Positions 35,481 through 48,500 of a stretch of DNA of 64,000 nt are shown in pieces. The stretch covers positions 1,868,335-1,932,334 of the forward strand of contig JALIRH010000042.1 in the NCBI GenBank assembly GCA_023055505.1, written 5' to 3'. The notes beneath the pieces were generated by a model that was given only the letters and a program-made list of their open reading frames with translations, did not search any database and was not told the DNA's origin. Position 1 is the first letter of the stretch, and every line of letters starts with the position of its first letter. The translations under genes were made by a program, and so were the position numbers. The stretch comes from Callipepla californica brunnescens (Eukaryota; Chordata; Aves; Galliformes; Odontophoridae).

Positions 35481-38269
35481 CCCGTGATGCTGGTGGAATT
35501 GAGCAGCCCTCTACCTGTGCCTAACGACACTCGTGTTTCGTTAGCAAACACAGCACCATTCCTCCCTCATTGCAAAGTCAACGAGGTGGTTTTCCAAGGA
35601 GCACTTGGATAATTGATCTCGGAAGGACTTCTGCCCGTCCCCGCCGTGCTTTCCCTGCCACGGTACTCCAGCATATGTCTGCAGTCTACAGGGGCGACAC
35701 AAACAGATCAGCTGTCCACATGACTGTGCTTCAGAGCTATAAATAACGTGCTGGAGTGAATGCATTAAGTTCTGTATGCAAAACGCTGCGTGTGAAGTGT
35801 CTGTTTGCACTGCTGATAAAATGTGTGTTGAAATATCCGTGGCCTCGATGTCTCATATTCACAGAACAGGGCTTGGCAGCCAAAAATACCACCCACCACG
35901 CACGCTGAAATAGCAGCATATTAATCTGCTTAATTTTTCCATTCTCTGCTGTTTTGAAGGTCAGGTATTTGCACACTATACCTACCTTCAAGCTGCAAAA
36001 CAAAGCGGTAAAAAGCAGAACATTTGGGCTGGGAGAGAAGAGTCTTTGCATAGTTCTTCAAATCCAAGGGGAAACTTCAATTTCAATACACTTATGGCTC
36101 CTTCACAGCTGACCCCCCCAGGCAGACCCACTCGAGCTGCCCCCCAAAGCCTCTGCTCACAGCTCTGCTGTGCAGAACCACCACACCACGGTCCTCCAGC
36201 CTCTGTGCAAAAGTCAGCCAGACCCACAAAGCAGTTCTGTACTTCAGGAGCTTTAGACAATCCATACAGTCAATATTTGCTGCTTTATCTGCTTTGATTA
36301 CATCCCTTAATATTTTTTGGAAAGATCCACTGGTTTAGACAAAGTTCACTAAAGCCGAACGCTTCACAAGGTTCGGATTTTTCTGTTCAAGTCCCTCAGC
36401 ATTTTCTCAATTTTTTTCAATATTTGGTTTCTGCTACAATTATTGACTTAGTCCAAGACTGGGTGGGCACCCCAGACGTGTGTACCATCATAGGCACTCA
36501 TGCCCGTATCTATTCATTTATTCACATGCAGTGGCAGCATGCGCGTTCTACAACTGCCTGTGGGCTGCATACCCACAACCACAGCTCCTTGCCAGCAATG
36601 TGACAAAAGATTCTTAAAAAAAAAATTAGGTAGATAGTGTATTGCCTCAAAAAAGGTTGTATTTTTAGGAAAACATGGGAGTACTTGCTCTATATCAAAG
36701 GAGGAACTGAGGAGCTGTGCACTGTTGTAGATCACCTCAACTACCAAACTCAGCTAATTGACCGAAGGCTGAAAACCACTATCAAGTTATACTTCAAACC
36801 CTACACCCAACACACGAAGATATTTTACTTGGCATCCTGTAAGTAAATATCTACTACAGATAGGCAATCTAGTTATAAAACCATATGCAGTGTTGCTTTT
36901 TTTTAATAAGAGCTGCTCTCACAGAGTTCTTTGGGCAGATAGATGCTACAGTAAGAAAGAGCAAAGGTGTCTGAGGCTGTAACGAGGTGCTGGTGCTAAC
37001 GATCCCCTGCAGATGGTTGGCTGTGTTTGGATATCTCTACTCCAGAAACGTCAGCTCCCGGCTGTTAGCGTACCAAGTTTAGGTAGACTCAAGCACTCTA
37101 AATGGATAAATAACAATGAGGCAAGCAGTCTATCAGGGTTTGCCTTTGTCTAGCTGTTTCTGGATCAATTGGCAGTGCCTCTACGATACTTTTTCCTCTC
37201 CTGGCACTTCAAAGCCCCGCATTCAGGATGCTTGCTTTGCTGCAGTGCTGCCGAGTTAGGGTCTGCAGGCAGACACGCCGACATCGGAGCTGCTGTTTTC
37301 ATCCACACCAGGAGAGAGATGTCAAACTTAATTCATATAGATCCAGGTGCTCTCAGAAAGGAGATCACATCAGCGGGCAAGCGTAGGAATCAATGTGATT
37401 ATTAATGAGTATTGGAGAAAGATGAAGGCTGAACAGATGAATATGTCAGGAGAATCTGAGCGGAACCATTTTGAGGAGCAGTAGCAGCAGCACGGGGTTA
37501 CTGGTGCTGGTGTGTCAGCAAACAACAGATCCAGCCATTTCCCAGCTAGCTGGGACATCTCCAGCAACCCCTCTTCCACATCCCATCAATACACGGACTC
37601 TCATTAAGCATCATCTCTTTATTCTGTTACTCTGGCAGCAGCAATAGGGCGACGTGCACTGGGAGATTTGGAACTGCAACGGCAGTGTTTGCTGGCAACT
37701 TCTCCAAGTAAATGGCAAACTTCTTTCCTTCCTTACCAAGTTTTCTGCTGGGGAGCACGTGTTAGTTGTCCTTATTTTTGCATGGGGTAATTTACTGTTA
37801 AGTGCTCCCTTAAATGGAGCAATGAGAAAATATTTTCTGAAGGGGAAAATATTTCACCTTCAGAAGACTCTCCTTGCTGTTTGTTAATTCCACCATCCCC
37901 ATCAAGGTCAGCTCATCCAAGCAGACAAATATTTGGGGTTATAATTACACCAGGAAGCTTCAGATTTCACGTGTCCTGCTTCAGTGAGGGTGCTGAGATC
38001 AACACCAGCATGGTTTGTTTTCTCACTTCGTATCTGCAGACAATCTGTTGCCTTTACTCTGATTGAAAGGCACTGCTACCAAGGTCCTGCATTCAGAAAG
38101 CACTTTCACCACCTCCCAGGTGCACTGCAGCCCAGATAAACGAATGCCTAAGTGCTTTCCTTAATTCTGACTCAAAACAAGCTGCAGAGGGAAAGAGGTC
38201 TCTCTGACATGTTTTGAGCAATGTTGCTGCTGCCAAGAGGTGCTTTTTCCCCCTCCCCCATCCAGAGGA
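35481..38269. other. Unique sequence without recognisable gene
   Basis: AT-leaning single-copy DNA with several possible regulatory stretches (around 35740-35990 and 36290-36440) that I could not separate from background. Small open frames only. No repeat family was recognised. Confidence 0.5.
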
Positions 38270-38560
38270 TGAATTGTTCCATTTCCTTCCAAAGAGATGC
38301 CATTAATTCAAGTGTCTATGTAATAAATGTGTGTTTTGCTGATATGTTCTGTGTGTCATTCAAGTCAAAGTCTCCCCCATCTCCCAGTTCTGCAGCACAA
38401 CAGTTATCACAGTCTGGAGCCAATTCACCATTGAGAAAAATAATTATCCAAAAAGTAATTAAATTAATTGACCAGGGAAGTGATTTTATGAGGCTGTGGG
38501 GATAATTAAAACTAACACATGTTTTGATGCATTTATATCCTGAGTGTACAGAGCCTCAAG
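38270..38560. other. Candidate conserved noncoding element
   Basis: The block contains GCCATTAATTCAAGTGTC, AAAATAATTATCC, AAAGTAATTAAATTAATTG, a GGGATAATTAAAAC site and a run of TGTGT-type sequence. A 94-codon frame crosses it (38221-38505), but it is split by no splice site and is unlike any known protein. Enhancer-like texture; unverified. Confidence 0.4.
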
Positions 38561-40129
38561 GTTAACTGCCCCTTTTTGGTTCCATTCTTTACCCCCACCC
38601 GTGCCTGTCCAGAAGTAATGCAAACTGGGGTAATACATATGTATAATGAGCATTTCTCTTAATGATCTTTATGTGGATGGGACCCACATTCTCAAGGCTC
38701 AAGGGGAGCATAACTGAGATTTGCAAAGACAGAAAAGCAGAAGATAACATCGACGTAGACCTGTTATTCACCAACCCCCCCCAAATAGGCTCATTAAGAC
38801 TAACAGAGGGTACGTTTATTGCAGATCCAAAGGAGCGCTCTTGAGTCATCCTGCTTCAGATTATCGTTCAGAGCTGGTAGAGAACAGGAAATTGCTGCCT
38901 GGGGAAGCTGTGAAGGCAGGGGATGGGAAAGAAGTGGACTCCTGCACGAGGGAGCTATAAAGGAATGGGCAGGGATGCTCCCCCAAAGCCCCAATGAATG
39001 ATTGGATCATCGATACTGGAAGCATAAAGAGAAGAAAATGAGTGCACGGAGCCTCTGGTGGGGCTCCTTCCAGCACAATGGGGTGGACAGCACCCAGTGG
39101 GACCAGAGCTCAGGGACAGCTGTGCCACAGCTATGGGATGGGCAAGAGGGGCACCGAGTGCTGCAAACATCAGTGCCTCTGGACAGCAAGTCTGCTGGTG
39201 TCAGTGTGAGCTTAAACCAACTGCTGGGCTGGAGAGGTGGGAGGACAGTCTTAATTAACTGTTTCTTGCAGCATATTCTTGATCATTTGGTTGGTATTTC
39301 TGCAGTCCATTACAAACTCCATTAAATTTTCTTGCCTCACAGGCATTGCTACCTTACCTTCTCTGCTGTCAAAGAAGTGGCTTAATGGGATAAGCTGATC
39401 CTATACAAATGGAGCTTGCTTTGAACTCGTGTTGATAAGTAGCATTAAACCGAGGCAGCAGACAGAAGGTTTCTCTGTTGTTTATTTTTGTAGTGATATG
39501 GGCACAAAATAAAAACGGTGCCACTTTGCTACCTGAGCTGCATTCATCAGGCTGGACAGAGATTAGAACATAGGAGTCTTCAAACTAAATAAACAAAACT
39601 AGAGCACTTCACTTAATAAAAGACTTTGCTCTTTGATGTCTGCACCTAAAGTTGATGAGTTGCAGATACCAACACGTTCTCAAAACTTTTCCACTAGACC
39701 AGGACCAAGCTCTACTTCTGCAAAGAGCTTCAGAGGGGGCAGGTGACTTTCCTATGAACCCACATACAGTGGGCATTTCACTTCAGACTCCACGTGTTTG
39801 TTTATACTCCGATATTGAGTCTCTCTCTGAAAGGTTAGGTTGGAATCCCACCAGGGCACCCTGAGGAAAGGCGGCCATTTGTTTCTATTAGCAGAGCAGT
39901 TAAGTGAAACAGAGCCAGGTGCCAAATTCCAGCAAGTTCTCCCAATAGCCACGCTCAATCTTTTGCTGTTGTTTTGTTCCACGAGAAGCAGCTGATAAAA
40001 CCTCATACCTAAGTCATCTATCATGACTTTGCAGCTTTCTAACCCATCCCTGCCCAAACAGCCAAGGTTCTCCCCTTCCACCTGCTCATCTTCCCTGAGC
40101 CAACACAAGATGCTCGAGGCTGGTTCTCT
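38561..40129. other. Unique sequence without recognisable gene
   Basis: Mixed single-copy DNA with frames below 120 codons and no domain. A short phrase near 39830, AAAGGTTAGGTTGGAATC, recalls part of CR1, but it is too short to call. Confidence 0.5.
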
Positions 40130-40480
40130 GATTGCACTGTTTTACGTCGTCCTTGATGAAGTTGCTCTTTATTACGAGTCATCCCGGTGAAAATTGGACC
40201 AATGGGACTCTTTAATATTGTGCCATGCTTGGAGGAAGCAGAAGCTCGCTCCGTAATTACAGTTACTATCATGCTTTAATGTTGATGTGGGTGTAATCTT
40301 CTAATTAACATATATTTTTTAAAGTGCTCAACTCCTATGTCAAAAAGCATCGAAACTTAATGCACTAACTCAATAATAGCATAACCCACTTTCTTTCCAA
40401 TAAGAAAGCATGGAATTACTAGACATCAGTGCACTGTTTGCTAATAAGCTGCAGTTCTATATTAATTTATCTACCAGCTC
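40130..40480. other. Candidate conserved noncoding element, AT-rich
   Basis: Contains CTCTTTATTACGAGTC, CTCTTTAATATTGTGCC, CGTAATTACAGTTAC, TCTAATTAACATATA and TAATGCACTAACTC, with CpGs at TTTTACGTCGTCC and CATCGAAAC. No coding frame. Motif-dense and low in repeats. Confidence 0.38.
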
Positions 40481-42239
40481 ATTATATAGGAGAGATTTAT
40501 GGAATGCTAGAGATTGTGGCTGTAGAAAAGCAGTTCAAAGGGCTCACTGTGTCAGTACAAATGTTTTAGGTCTGGTTAAAAAAAAAACCAAGCAAATGTA
40601 CTTAAGTGAGCAGATGCCTTCCTGTGTACATTAATGCAGAGCACAAACGCCAAGGTTTTCGTATTTCTTAACCCCCAAATCTGAGGCAGACATGCCAGCA
40701 GCTTGCTCCGTGCTGCTCATCCCTGCCTTTCTATGCAGGAGGAGACAAAGAATGACAGCACCTGGATTGCTTATGAGCATCAGCTCCCCGACACATAGAG
40801 AGCATTTGCTGTGCTGTCTCTCCCAGGGATGGGACAGCAGTTGGTCAGGATGGGGTCCTTACAGCCCCTGGCAGGCTGCAGCACAGGTGGGGGTGGGTTG
40901 GGGATGGGTCAACCTCTAACAGACTGAAAGCAGCAGAGCAGACACTTCTCAATGGCACCTCAGCACCCTGCAGAGCTGTGTGCTTCTCTCAGGAACACAC
41001 CAACCCTGGGTTTACCTTTTGGCTCCCTTTGCTGGGGATTTTGAGCTTTTGTATTGACCCTTCTTACCGAGTTCATCGGGATAATACCTCTAAAGCCAGA
41101 GCAGATGTTTTGGTGCGCACACCACAACCTTCCCAGTGGCCGAGTAAAGGTGAAGCCCCACAGCTGCAGCAGGGTCTGGGCACTGGGAGGCCCCCGCCCT
41201 GGGAACCAACCCAAACAGGTTTTAAAATCTAATCAGGACCAGACACAGTGGGTAATTCCATGGATATTCCCTGGACATCTCCCCAGTCCTGTCTGCCTCC
41301 CAACAGGAGGGGTGTTGGGGATCAGTACCAGGCTGCTGGTGGCCTCTGCTCCACCCTAAAAACGGGCCAGCTCCAGCAGCAAGAGAGAAGAAGAAGAGAG
41401 CAGAGCTGGGAGGGCTTGGGCTCAGGTTCTGCCAAAAACACATTGAGCACCATGATTCATCTCTTCTCCGACGGCTCTCAGCCCCACAAGGGAGCATCTC
41501 TGCACTGCACCTCTCTGCAGGCCTTCCTGAGACAGATACCCGTGCAGCAGGAGCTGTGTGAGCCAGGCAGCACTGCTGGCTGCTGCTTTAGGAGTCCAGT
41601 CTTTAGTCTTTAACTAAATTTTATTTAAAGCCCTATTTTTCCCTCGGTAGAAAGGCATAAACCCAACAGCGCTTCCCCAAACTGGTATATAAAATCATCC
41701 CAACAGACGACAAATGCCACAACAATTCCTCATGCTTCCTGGGAAAATCAATGTCCTTCTCAGCAGCAAATGGTAGCTGCAGGGATGAATATTTAACACA
41801 TGGCAATGCTGTGAGTTTAGAAGTGCCTCCTACAGCCCTAACCCAAACCTAAGGTCTCCTGGGATACTTTTTTAATAAAAAGAAATAAAAAAAACCAAAC
41901 AACAACATTAAAGCTAAGTCTATAAGTGCTGGAAGTAGCAGCCAATGCCAAATGCAATCTGCGCAGCCCATCAGTACAACCTCGCTGCGAGTCAGCTGCA
42001 CTCCCTAATGTGTTTCAAATGTATTCCCTTCATACGGTGGAGCCATAAAGCTCTCTTTGCATTGCTAAGGAGCAGCAAGTGCAGCTGGGGGTGATGATGC
42101 TGGTACTCAAGAGCTGAGGCTAAGTGTCCATCTTGTGACTCGCTCTCCATGTGGTTTGAGTTCCCCAACCCTTCCACTGCCATCTGAGTGCTGAGTTTCA
42201 CACCGAAGCCCAAAGTGCAGTGCCCAATGGGAGCCCCAT
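40481..42239. other. Unique sequence without recognisable gene
   Basis: GC-balanced single-copy DNA. Frames up to 121 codons (41248-41613, plus) are unrecognised and compete with minus-strand frames. Nothing else was seen. Confidence 0.5.
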
Positions 42240-42500
42240 GCAGAAGTGGCCCCGAAGTTAATTACTCGCATGCATAAATTACATGGGGAGCTGCCAATAA
42301 AGCCCACCACCACCACCATCACGTTGAAGAGTAATTACGCTTCTGCTTGTTAGTAATAAAATGATGCATTAGCCAAGCTCACACAGGGCACAAACACCTT
42401 CTGATTTCATTGAAGATTAATGCTGATGGGCCAAATTGTCAGGCTGATCTTAATTGCTCTTTTTTGTCTTCATTAAGTGATAATCTGCAACCACAGGAAT
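42240..42500. other. Candidate conserved noncoding element
   Basis: Contains AAGTTAATTACTCGCATGC, CATAAATTACATGGGG, a short CCA run (42304-42322), GAAGAGTAATTACGC, TTAGTAATAAAATGATGC, GAAGATTAATGCTGATGG and GATCTTAATTGC. Several TAATTA or TTAATT cores fall within about 260 bp. No coding frame. Confidence 0.42.
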
Positions 42501-44284
42501 GGCTCTGGTGACCTTGGGTGTGCCCCAGAGAGTGACCCATGGGGGCTGCAGCAGCACAGCAGAGCTCAGGGCCGTTCCCATGGGGTAGGAAGCAGCACTG
42601 CCTCCGTGTGACCACCAACACTGACCTCTGCTCCTCCGAAGCAAAACACAAACGGGGAAAGAAAAGGAGGCACAGTGTATTTGCAAGAGAAGAATATCGC
42701 ACAGCTCCCTCCCATCGCCATGGCAACACTCCGCTGTGGCTCCAATTGATAAATACTTTGCAAATCCCCTCTCCTGTACGGTGGCTGTTGCAAAAATCAT
42801 ATGCTATTGCTTGCAAATAAGTGCATGGCATTTAAAATGTTCTCCAGGCAAAGAGTAATGGTCTGATTTTAGCCCTTGTACACCTGAGCTTCCATTATTT
42901 GCCAGGATTTTTTTTTTTTTTCAGATGGCAAAGAACTGCAGACAGGTTCATTCATTTCTGTGTCCAAGCAGGGAGCCGCAGGTTCCTGCTCAGTGTTTCG
43001 ATAGCTGAACAGCTTCGTGTGAGATCAGGGGAGAGGGAGAGCACGGGATCCCACCTTCTGTTGTCTGCTGTTAGAGGGAAGCTGCTGTTGCACATCTGTC
43101 CCACCCGCTCCCCTCGCAGAGCAGACCAACTCCACATTACATAGGGAGATGATCAGAGAATCCCTGCTTCTCCCAAAGCTCTAAGCTGGGCAGGGCTGAG
43201 AGAGGACCAGGGGAAGGAAACACTTCTGTCCGTGCCCTCCTGCCCTGCTGAGTGACCACTCTGCTCTCCCTCCTCCATCTCTGCTGCTCCTCACCGCAGC
43301 CTGTCCTACCTCCAGCGCTCTGAGTCAGCACGAGCTCTGCCCGAAGGGCCCTCCTGGCAAAGTTCAAATGACCAATTAGTGTTTCCGTGTACTTTTAAGC
43401 TGCTTTCCAGCCTGCCAAGGCTGACTCAGTAACCTTTAAAGATGTAGAGCTTATCGTGGGCTGCTTGCAACCGCATCCGCAGACATCGCTGCCGGGCGAT
43501 GCGCGGGGTGCTGGGCTGTCTCATTCTCTTATGCCATCAGTAATTTAAACCTGTGCTACACTTCTCAGCATGCAGAATAAATCCCAGCCCGGAGCAGGCA
43601 GTGAGAGTGTGCAGACAAGCAACAGGATGCCTGGGAAATGATGGGCACTTGTGCTTGGCACTGCTGGGTCAGAGCAGCTCACTCAAAGGCAGTGGGTCTG
43701 GTTTGGAGGGTCCAGGGTCAGGATGAGTTAGCTGAGGTTTCCCTGTAGTTAATGAGGCTCAAAGTTCACGATTTCTGCCTTGCTAATTGGATTTTTTCTG
43801 CCTTCATCTTCAAGATACTTGGTCTTTTTGTGCCTTTCTCCAAAGAAAAAGCCTTTCAGCACCTGAAGCTTCTTCCCCATGCAGGTACTTACCCACTGAA
43901 ATTAAGTTACAAGCTGCTTCTCGATAAGATAAGCAGACTGAGCTCCTTAAATCTCACTGTAAAATATCCTCCGCAGCACTTCATTATTCTTTATGAATCT
44001 TTTCAGCTCAGTGACGTGGCAGCGGAAGGGTAAAAACCAGGACAAACCACAGCAAACCCAGGTCCCTCTGCACAGCTGCAGGGATTGCTCTCTGAGGCTG
44101 CGGACAGCCCAGGAGATGCAGAAGTCAGTCCTGCAGCCACCAGGGACCACTCCTGCTGTGAGCTCCCAGTAAACTTGCCCAAAATGAGGTGGCACGAAGC
44201 AGCCTGGAGGGACCTGTGTGCAGTGCATGCACTGATGCACAGATCCAAGACCCCGAGCGCTCCGCTATGACACAGCCATTTGTT
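42501..44284. other. Unique sequence without recognisable gene, with one isolated CpG cluster
   Basis: GC-balanced DNA with a T14 run at 42908-42921 and a small CpG cluster at 43450-43506. Frames up to 130 codons on the minus strand have no domain. No exon is supported. Confidence 0.5.
43450..43506. promoter_or_regulatory. Isolated micro CpG cluster
   Basis: About eight CpGs lie within 57 bases (TATCGTGG, ACCGCATCCGC, CATCGCTGCCGGGCGATGCG), in a region otherwise depleted of CpG. It is far below CpG-island length. It could be an unmethylated enhancer core or a weak noncoding-RNA promoter. There is no adjacent ORF or TATA box. Confidence 0.3.
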
Positions 44285-44470
44285 ACACTACCGACCCCGG
44301 CACTTTACTCATTCATAATCTAATTGCCAGTTAAATGGGATCAAATACCTCTGAATTGAAGCCACTTGCATTAAAAATAATACATCCATTCCCTTAGACG
44401 CCCTGCATCGAGGCAGGTGCTGCTCAATCATTCGATCAGGGCCCGCAGAAAGCTGTTGTTTAATTAATGA
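44285..44470. other. Candidate conserved noncoding element
   Basis: Contains ATTCATAATCTAATTGCC, AGTTAAATGGGATCAAATAC, GCATTAAAAATAATACATCC, CAATCATTCGATCAGGG and TTTAATTAATGAG. CpGs are retained at CTACCGACCCCGG, GACGCC, CATCGAGG and TTCGATC. The mix of homeodomain-type cores and retained CpGs is suggestive. No coding frame. Confidence 0.42.
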
Positions 44471-44574
44471 GAATTGGGTGGAAGTCTCAGAGAGAAGAGT
44501 GGACGTGGATGGAGAGCACTCAGCTCCTGTGCTGCAGAGATGTCCCAGTGAGGAACGGGACTTTCTCTCCTGAT

Positions 44575-44960
44575 GAGTACACTGTAATTAATTCTCTGCA
44601 GAATCCTTGCTTGGGATCTTTATTAAATCGCATTAAGACTAATGAATTGTTGTTGTTGCCTAATTATATAGTTGTTCCTAGTTCAATGAACTGTATATTA
44701 ATAGACACAGAGCAGACATTTTGCTTTTAGGAGGGAAATATTTTAAATAAGAAATATATATTCTTGCTAATAGCATCATTTGTTGGTTACATTCACTCAT
44801 AATGAATCTGTTGGAAGATGCTGTCCCTTGAATACAGATTTTGCTAGCTAGAGGCAAACCAAAGCCCAGAACTGAAATATGTTCCAACAGCTGATGTGAA
44901 GCAGATATTTTTGCTCCTGTTAATGTGATTTCTCTCTGCAAAATAAAATCTGAAGACCTC
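44575..44960. other. Candidate conserved noncoding element, AT-rich
   Basis: Contains ACTGTAATTAATTCTC, AAATCGCATTAAGACTAATG, TTGCCTAATTATATAG, TGTATATTAATAGAC and CTCATAATGAATCTG. Very AT-rich with low repeat content. It may form one extended element with the block to its left. Confidence 0.35.
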
Positions 44961-45169
44961 TCCAGCCGGCTGAGCACTCCTGTCTCAAATGATCTGATAG
45001 AGAAAAAGCGCAGAGCAGGACGGGTGCGCCAGGAGAATATCCTTCTCTCGGCTGATAACGTTGGTGCTCTTCCAGCTGCAGCCCAGGCAAAGGGCCCAGC
45101 ATCACCCCCCCAAGGCTGACAGAGTGCCCCTAGGAGGGAGGAAAGTCTTCCAAACTTTTCCTGAGAATA

Positions 45170-45520
45170 TCTGCTAGGGCGAAATAGTTACACTCCTAAA
45201 ATAGGAGCTGCTTAAAAAGTCGGAATTGCTGCTGCTTAAAAAGAGGACAATCATCGTCTTCAATGCTAATGCATATAATCTTCAACACTCTGCAGCCACC
45301 CCACAGATTAATTTCGGCATAGAGATTATGGTAATACACAAAAAAGAAGTTGTGATATTGAGTTAATCAAAGATTTTTCATTTTAGTCACTGCCTTTGGC
45401 TCCACTCAGCAACGCCTGCTGCAGAGGAGAGTCAAAGGGCCCTATCATGCACTGAGTTGAACAGTAATTATTACAGGGAAAATGAAGTTTGAACCAGAGT
45501 GCTGCTTGATCTTGCTCTGA
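45170..45520. other. Candidate conserved noncoding element with internal direct repeat
   Basis: Contains TGCTAATGCATATAATC, AGATTATGGTAATACAC and GAACAGTAATTATTACAG. Within it, GCTGCTTAAAAAG occurs twice (45207-45219 and 45231-45243), 24 bp apart start to start. No coding frame. Element status is inferred. Confidence 0.38.
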
Positions 45521-48500
45521 CATGAGTCCCTGAAGCAACAAGGACACGATGGGGATCGGCTGCTCCATGAGGAGTGCTGACCCAGGGCACTGCAGAGCTG
45601 CTATGGGTGCACAGCACAGAGCTACAGACGCCTCAAGGATCCACCCCAGGACCATCCTGACCCCAAAAACCGCTCTGCACACCTTCTGCAGGAGATGTGT
45701 GCACTCAGCCTGAAGGACTGTGCAGCATTTTGGGGCTGCAGCTGGGTGAGTTCAGCCTGGAGCCTCGAGGGAGGGCAGTCCCATCTGCAGCCATGCACAT
45801 TGCACTTCAAGCACCTCATTCTCCCCCAGCAGAAGCTGGAGAGCTATTTTCAGCCACTGATGCTGGGCAGAGCCAGATGAGCCCCATTGATCTGTGGGTC
45901 CTGATCCCTGCAGAGCAGAGAGGAGGACGGGGCTCCCGCAGCCTCCCAGCGGCACCAGCGTTCAGCCACGCTCACTACAAACAAAGAACACAGACATGTC
46001 AGCTGTGGGCAAACCTTAACAAATCACGGAACAACCACTTAGCCCCTGACAGCACTGCTTAGCTGTGCTTAACTCCAGCTCTGGCTAATTAGCAGTGAGC
46101 GCTCTGCTCAGGCCCAGCTTTCCTCTAACAGATCCTGTGGCATTTTGCATCACAGCAGCCCTGGTGCAAACAAAGCAAGCAGCTGCTGTTACAGGGTGGG
46201 ATGCATGCAGCCCTCCACTTGTGCCTGCCCTCAGAGCACTGCTGTGGATCACACTATGTGCCCCAGCACAGGGACCTGCTCCTAGCCTTGAAATGCTGCC
46301 TGCTGTAGCTGCAAGGTGAGTGGAAAAGCATGCCAAGGACCCAGTTCTCTGCCGCCTCCTCGCACACGAACCCGCTGCTACCACTTGACATCTCAGCACT
46401 GACACACACTCAGTCTCCAGTAAATGGAAAGCAAATGGAAGCCGTGCCCCACATCAAGGTTTTGAAGAGGCTGCAGAGATGAGATTTCAACAGAGAGCAG
46501 TAATACGTATGTAGAAACCTTCCCATACTTTTCCACTTCTGAAGAGCCCAAGGGAAGCTGTGCTTCGTGGAGGCAACGGAGCTTTTGCCCCCACATTTCT
46601 CTTTTGGAAAGCTCTTACAGGGTTGGCCTTGCAAAACACAAGTTTGGTGCTGCTCTACATTACTCTGAAGCACTGTGAGTTTTAATTAGAAGGTTTTCAG
46701 TCTTTCTGGCTCATTATAACAACAGACAAGAAATCACAGTTAAATTAATAAATCAAGTTTCTCTCCTAAATCACTGCCGGGCAGAACTCTGAGTGTTTTT
46801 AATATGCCTAATTATGCTCAAGGATCTTGTCAATCATGGCATTACTCCGACTCTCAGAGACTTTGGGAAGCAGCAGTGGGTTCGGGGAGCACAGCACAGT
46901 GCTTCTTTGCTCACCCACCACTGAGTGCTGCCTGCCCCGGCACGGCACACAGCTCTGCTTCAGCGGGACAACCCCGCTCAGCTCACAGCCACAGAAAACC
47001 ACCTGAGAAACACAGATAGGCAGCAAACTGTGTTTTTCTAAACACAAAGCATAAATGCACCATTATAAACTCCTGCAATGGATGTGGTTTTGGGCAGCCA
47101 GCAGCAGCAGGTCGCAGTGCATGGCCAGGTGATGCCAGGGTGCGTGGACTGTGCTCTGCTCTGCCTGCAGAGCCCCCGGGTGTTTCCTGCCTTCAGAAAT
47201 GCCTTCTGCTTCTTAGCTCCCCTCCCGTGTGGCTGCACAGCAGCCTCTTGAAAACAGACATCCAGCACCTCCGTCTGACAAGTGCGTGCCTGAATACTGT
47301 CACAACATAAGCCCCGAGTACTTCGCAGCCGGGGGAAAATAATGCCATTAATACAGCAAAGGGATCTAGATGCATTAGCTACACCCAGGAGAGGGCTCGC
47401 GCTGCAAGTCTTAAGCATCCTAGACAGCAGATGGAAAAGCAATACCAGAAGGGCTCTGACAAGCACGTCTCTTGTCTCTCAGTTCCATTTGCGGAGCTCT
47501 GAATCACTACAGCACAATAGGAGCGGGCAGCGGCCGCAGCAGTGCTCCTGCAGACACTGCACTTCTCTGCTCCTCAGTGCAGTGCTCTGCCCACCCCACA
47601 CTGCCTCTGTGCCATGCACAGCGTGAACATCACCATTCAGATTTCAGGACAAGCTTAAACCTCACAGCTTCAGCCCCTAATATCATTTCACTATCAGTAA
47701 TCACTGCTCACCGGGCTCACAATAAGAGCAGATCAACAGCAGAGCGTACACAGTACCTGTCCCATGTGCCAGCACAGCTGGATGTGGCAGAGCATCAGTG
47801 CTCTCATCACTGCTGGAGAGGGGACTGTAAAGAAGTACTGCTATGAGGTTTCTCACCAGCAGCAAAGAGCTGGAGACCGTGGGATTCATCACCCCCTTTT
47901 TGGGCAGCAGCACAAATACAGTTTCAGTCACAACAAAACACCATGCCTTTGACCATTAGCTTCGTTGGGCAGCAATCGTCATCTCTTTTTATTTATTTAA
48001 TTCCTTAAGTGCACAAATGTAAAATGGCTCTGTAAGTACCTCGGGGATAAAGGAGGTGAAAGCATTTGGGGCGGTGGTTCGTGCCCGCAGCACGAGAACT
48101 CAGCAGAAGCTCTGCACCCGATTCACTGCCATCTTCATGCAGACATGCAATGAAAAACGAGGAATAATTTAACATCTAGGAAAGGGAAAGATGAAACAAA
48201 AGCCTGAAGTCCTCGGCAGCCTCTTTGAAGGCAAAGGAAGTGTCACAACGCCCTTTAACAGCATCTTTATTTTTGCAGGCAAGCTACAAGTCCAGGCTCA
48301 GAAGTGTTTTTGTTCTCCCGTTCTGCTGTGACACGGTGTGCTGGCAGCCTGTAATTCACCCAGGAAAATCCACAGATGAAGTGAAGGAGAGAAAACAAGG
48401 ACAGTTTGCACAGCTCCTGTCTGCCCATGGCCGGGAGGTGATGGGCAGCACACGTGGCATGGGGCTGTCCCCCAGCCCACCCAACCCTGAGTGGGCACAC

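Noticed and set aside
39826..39845. AAAGGTTAGGTTGGAATC as a CR1 fragment
   Set aside because: Under 20 bases of loose similarity with no supporting flank.
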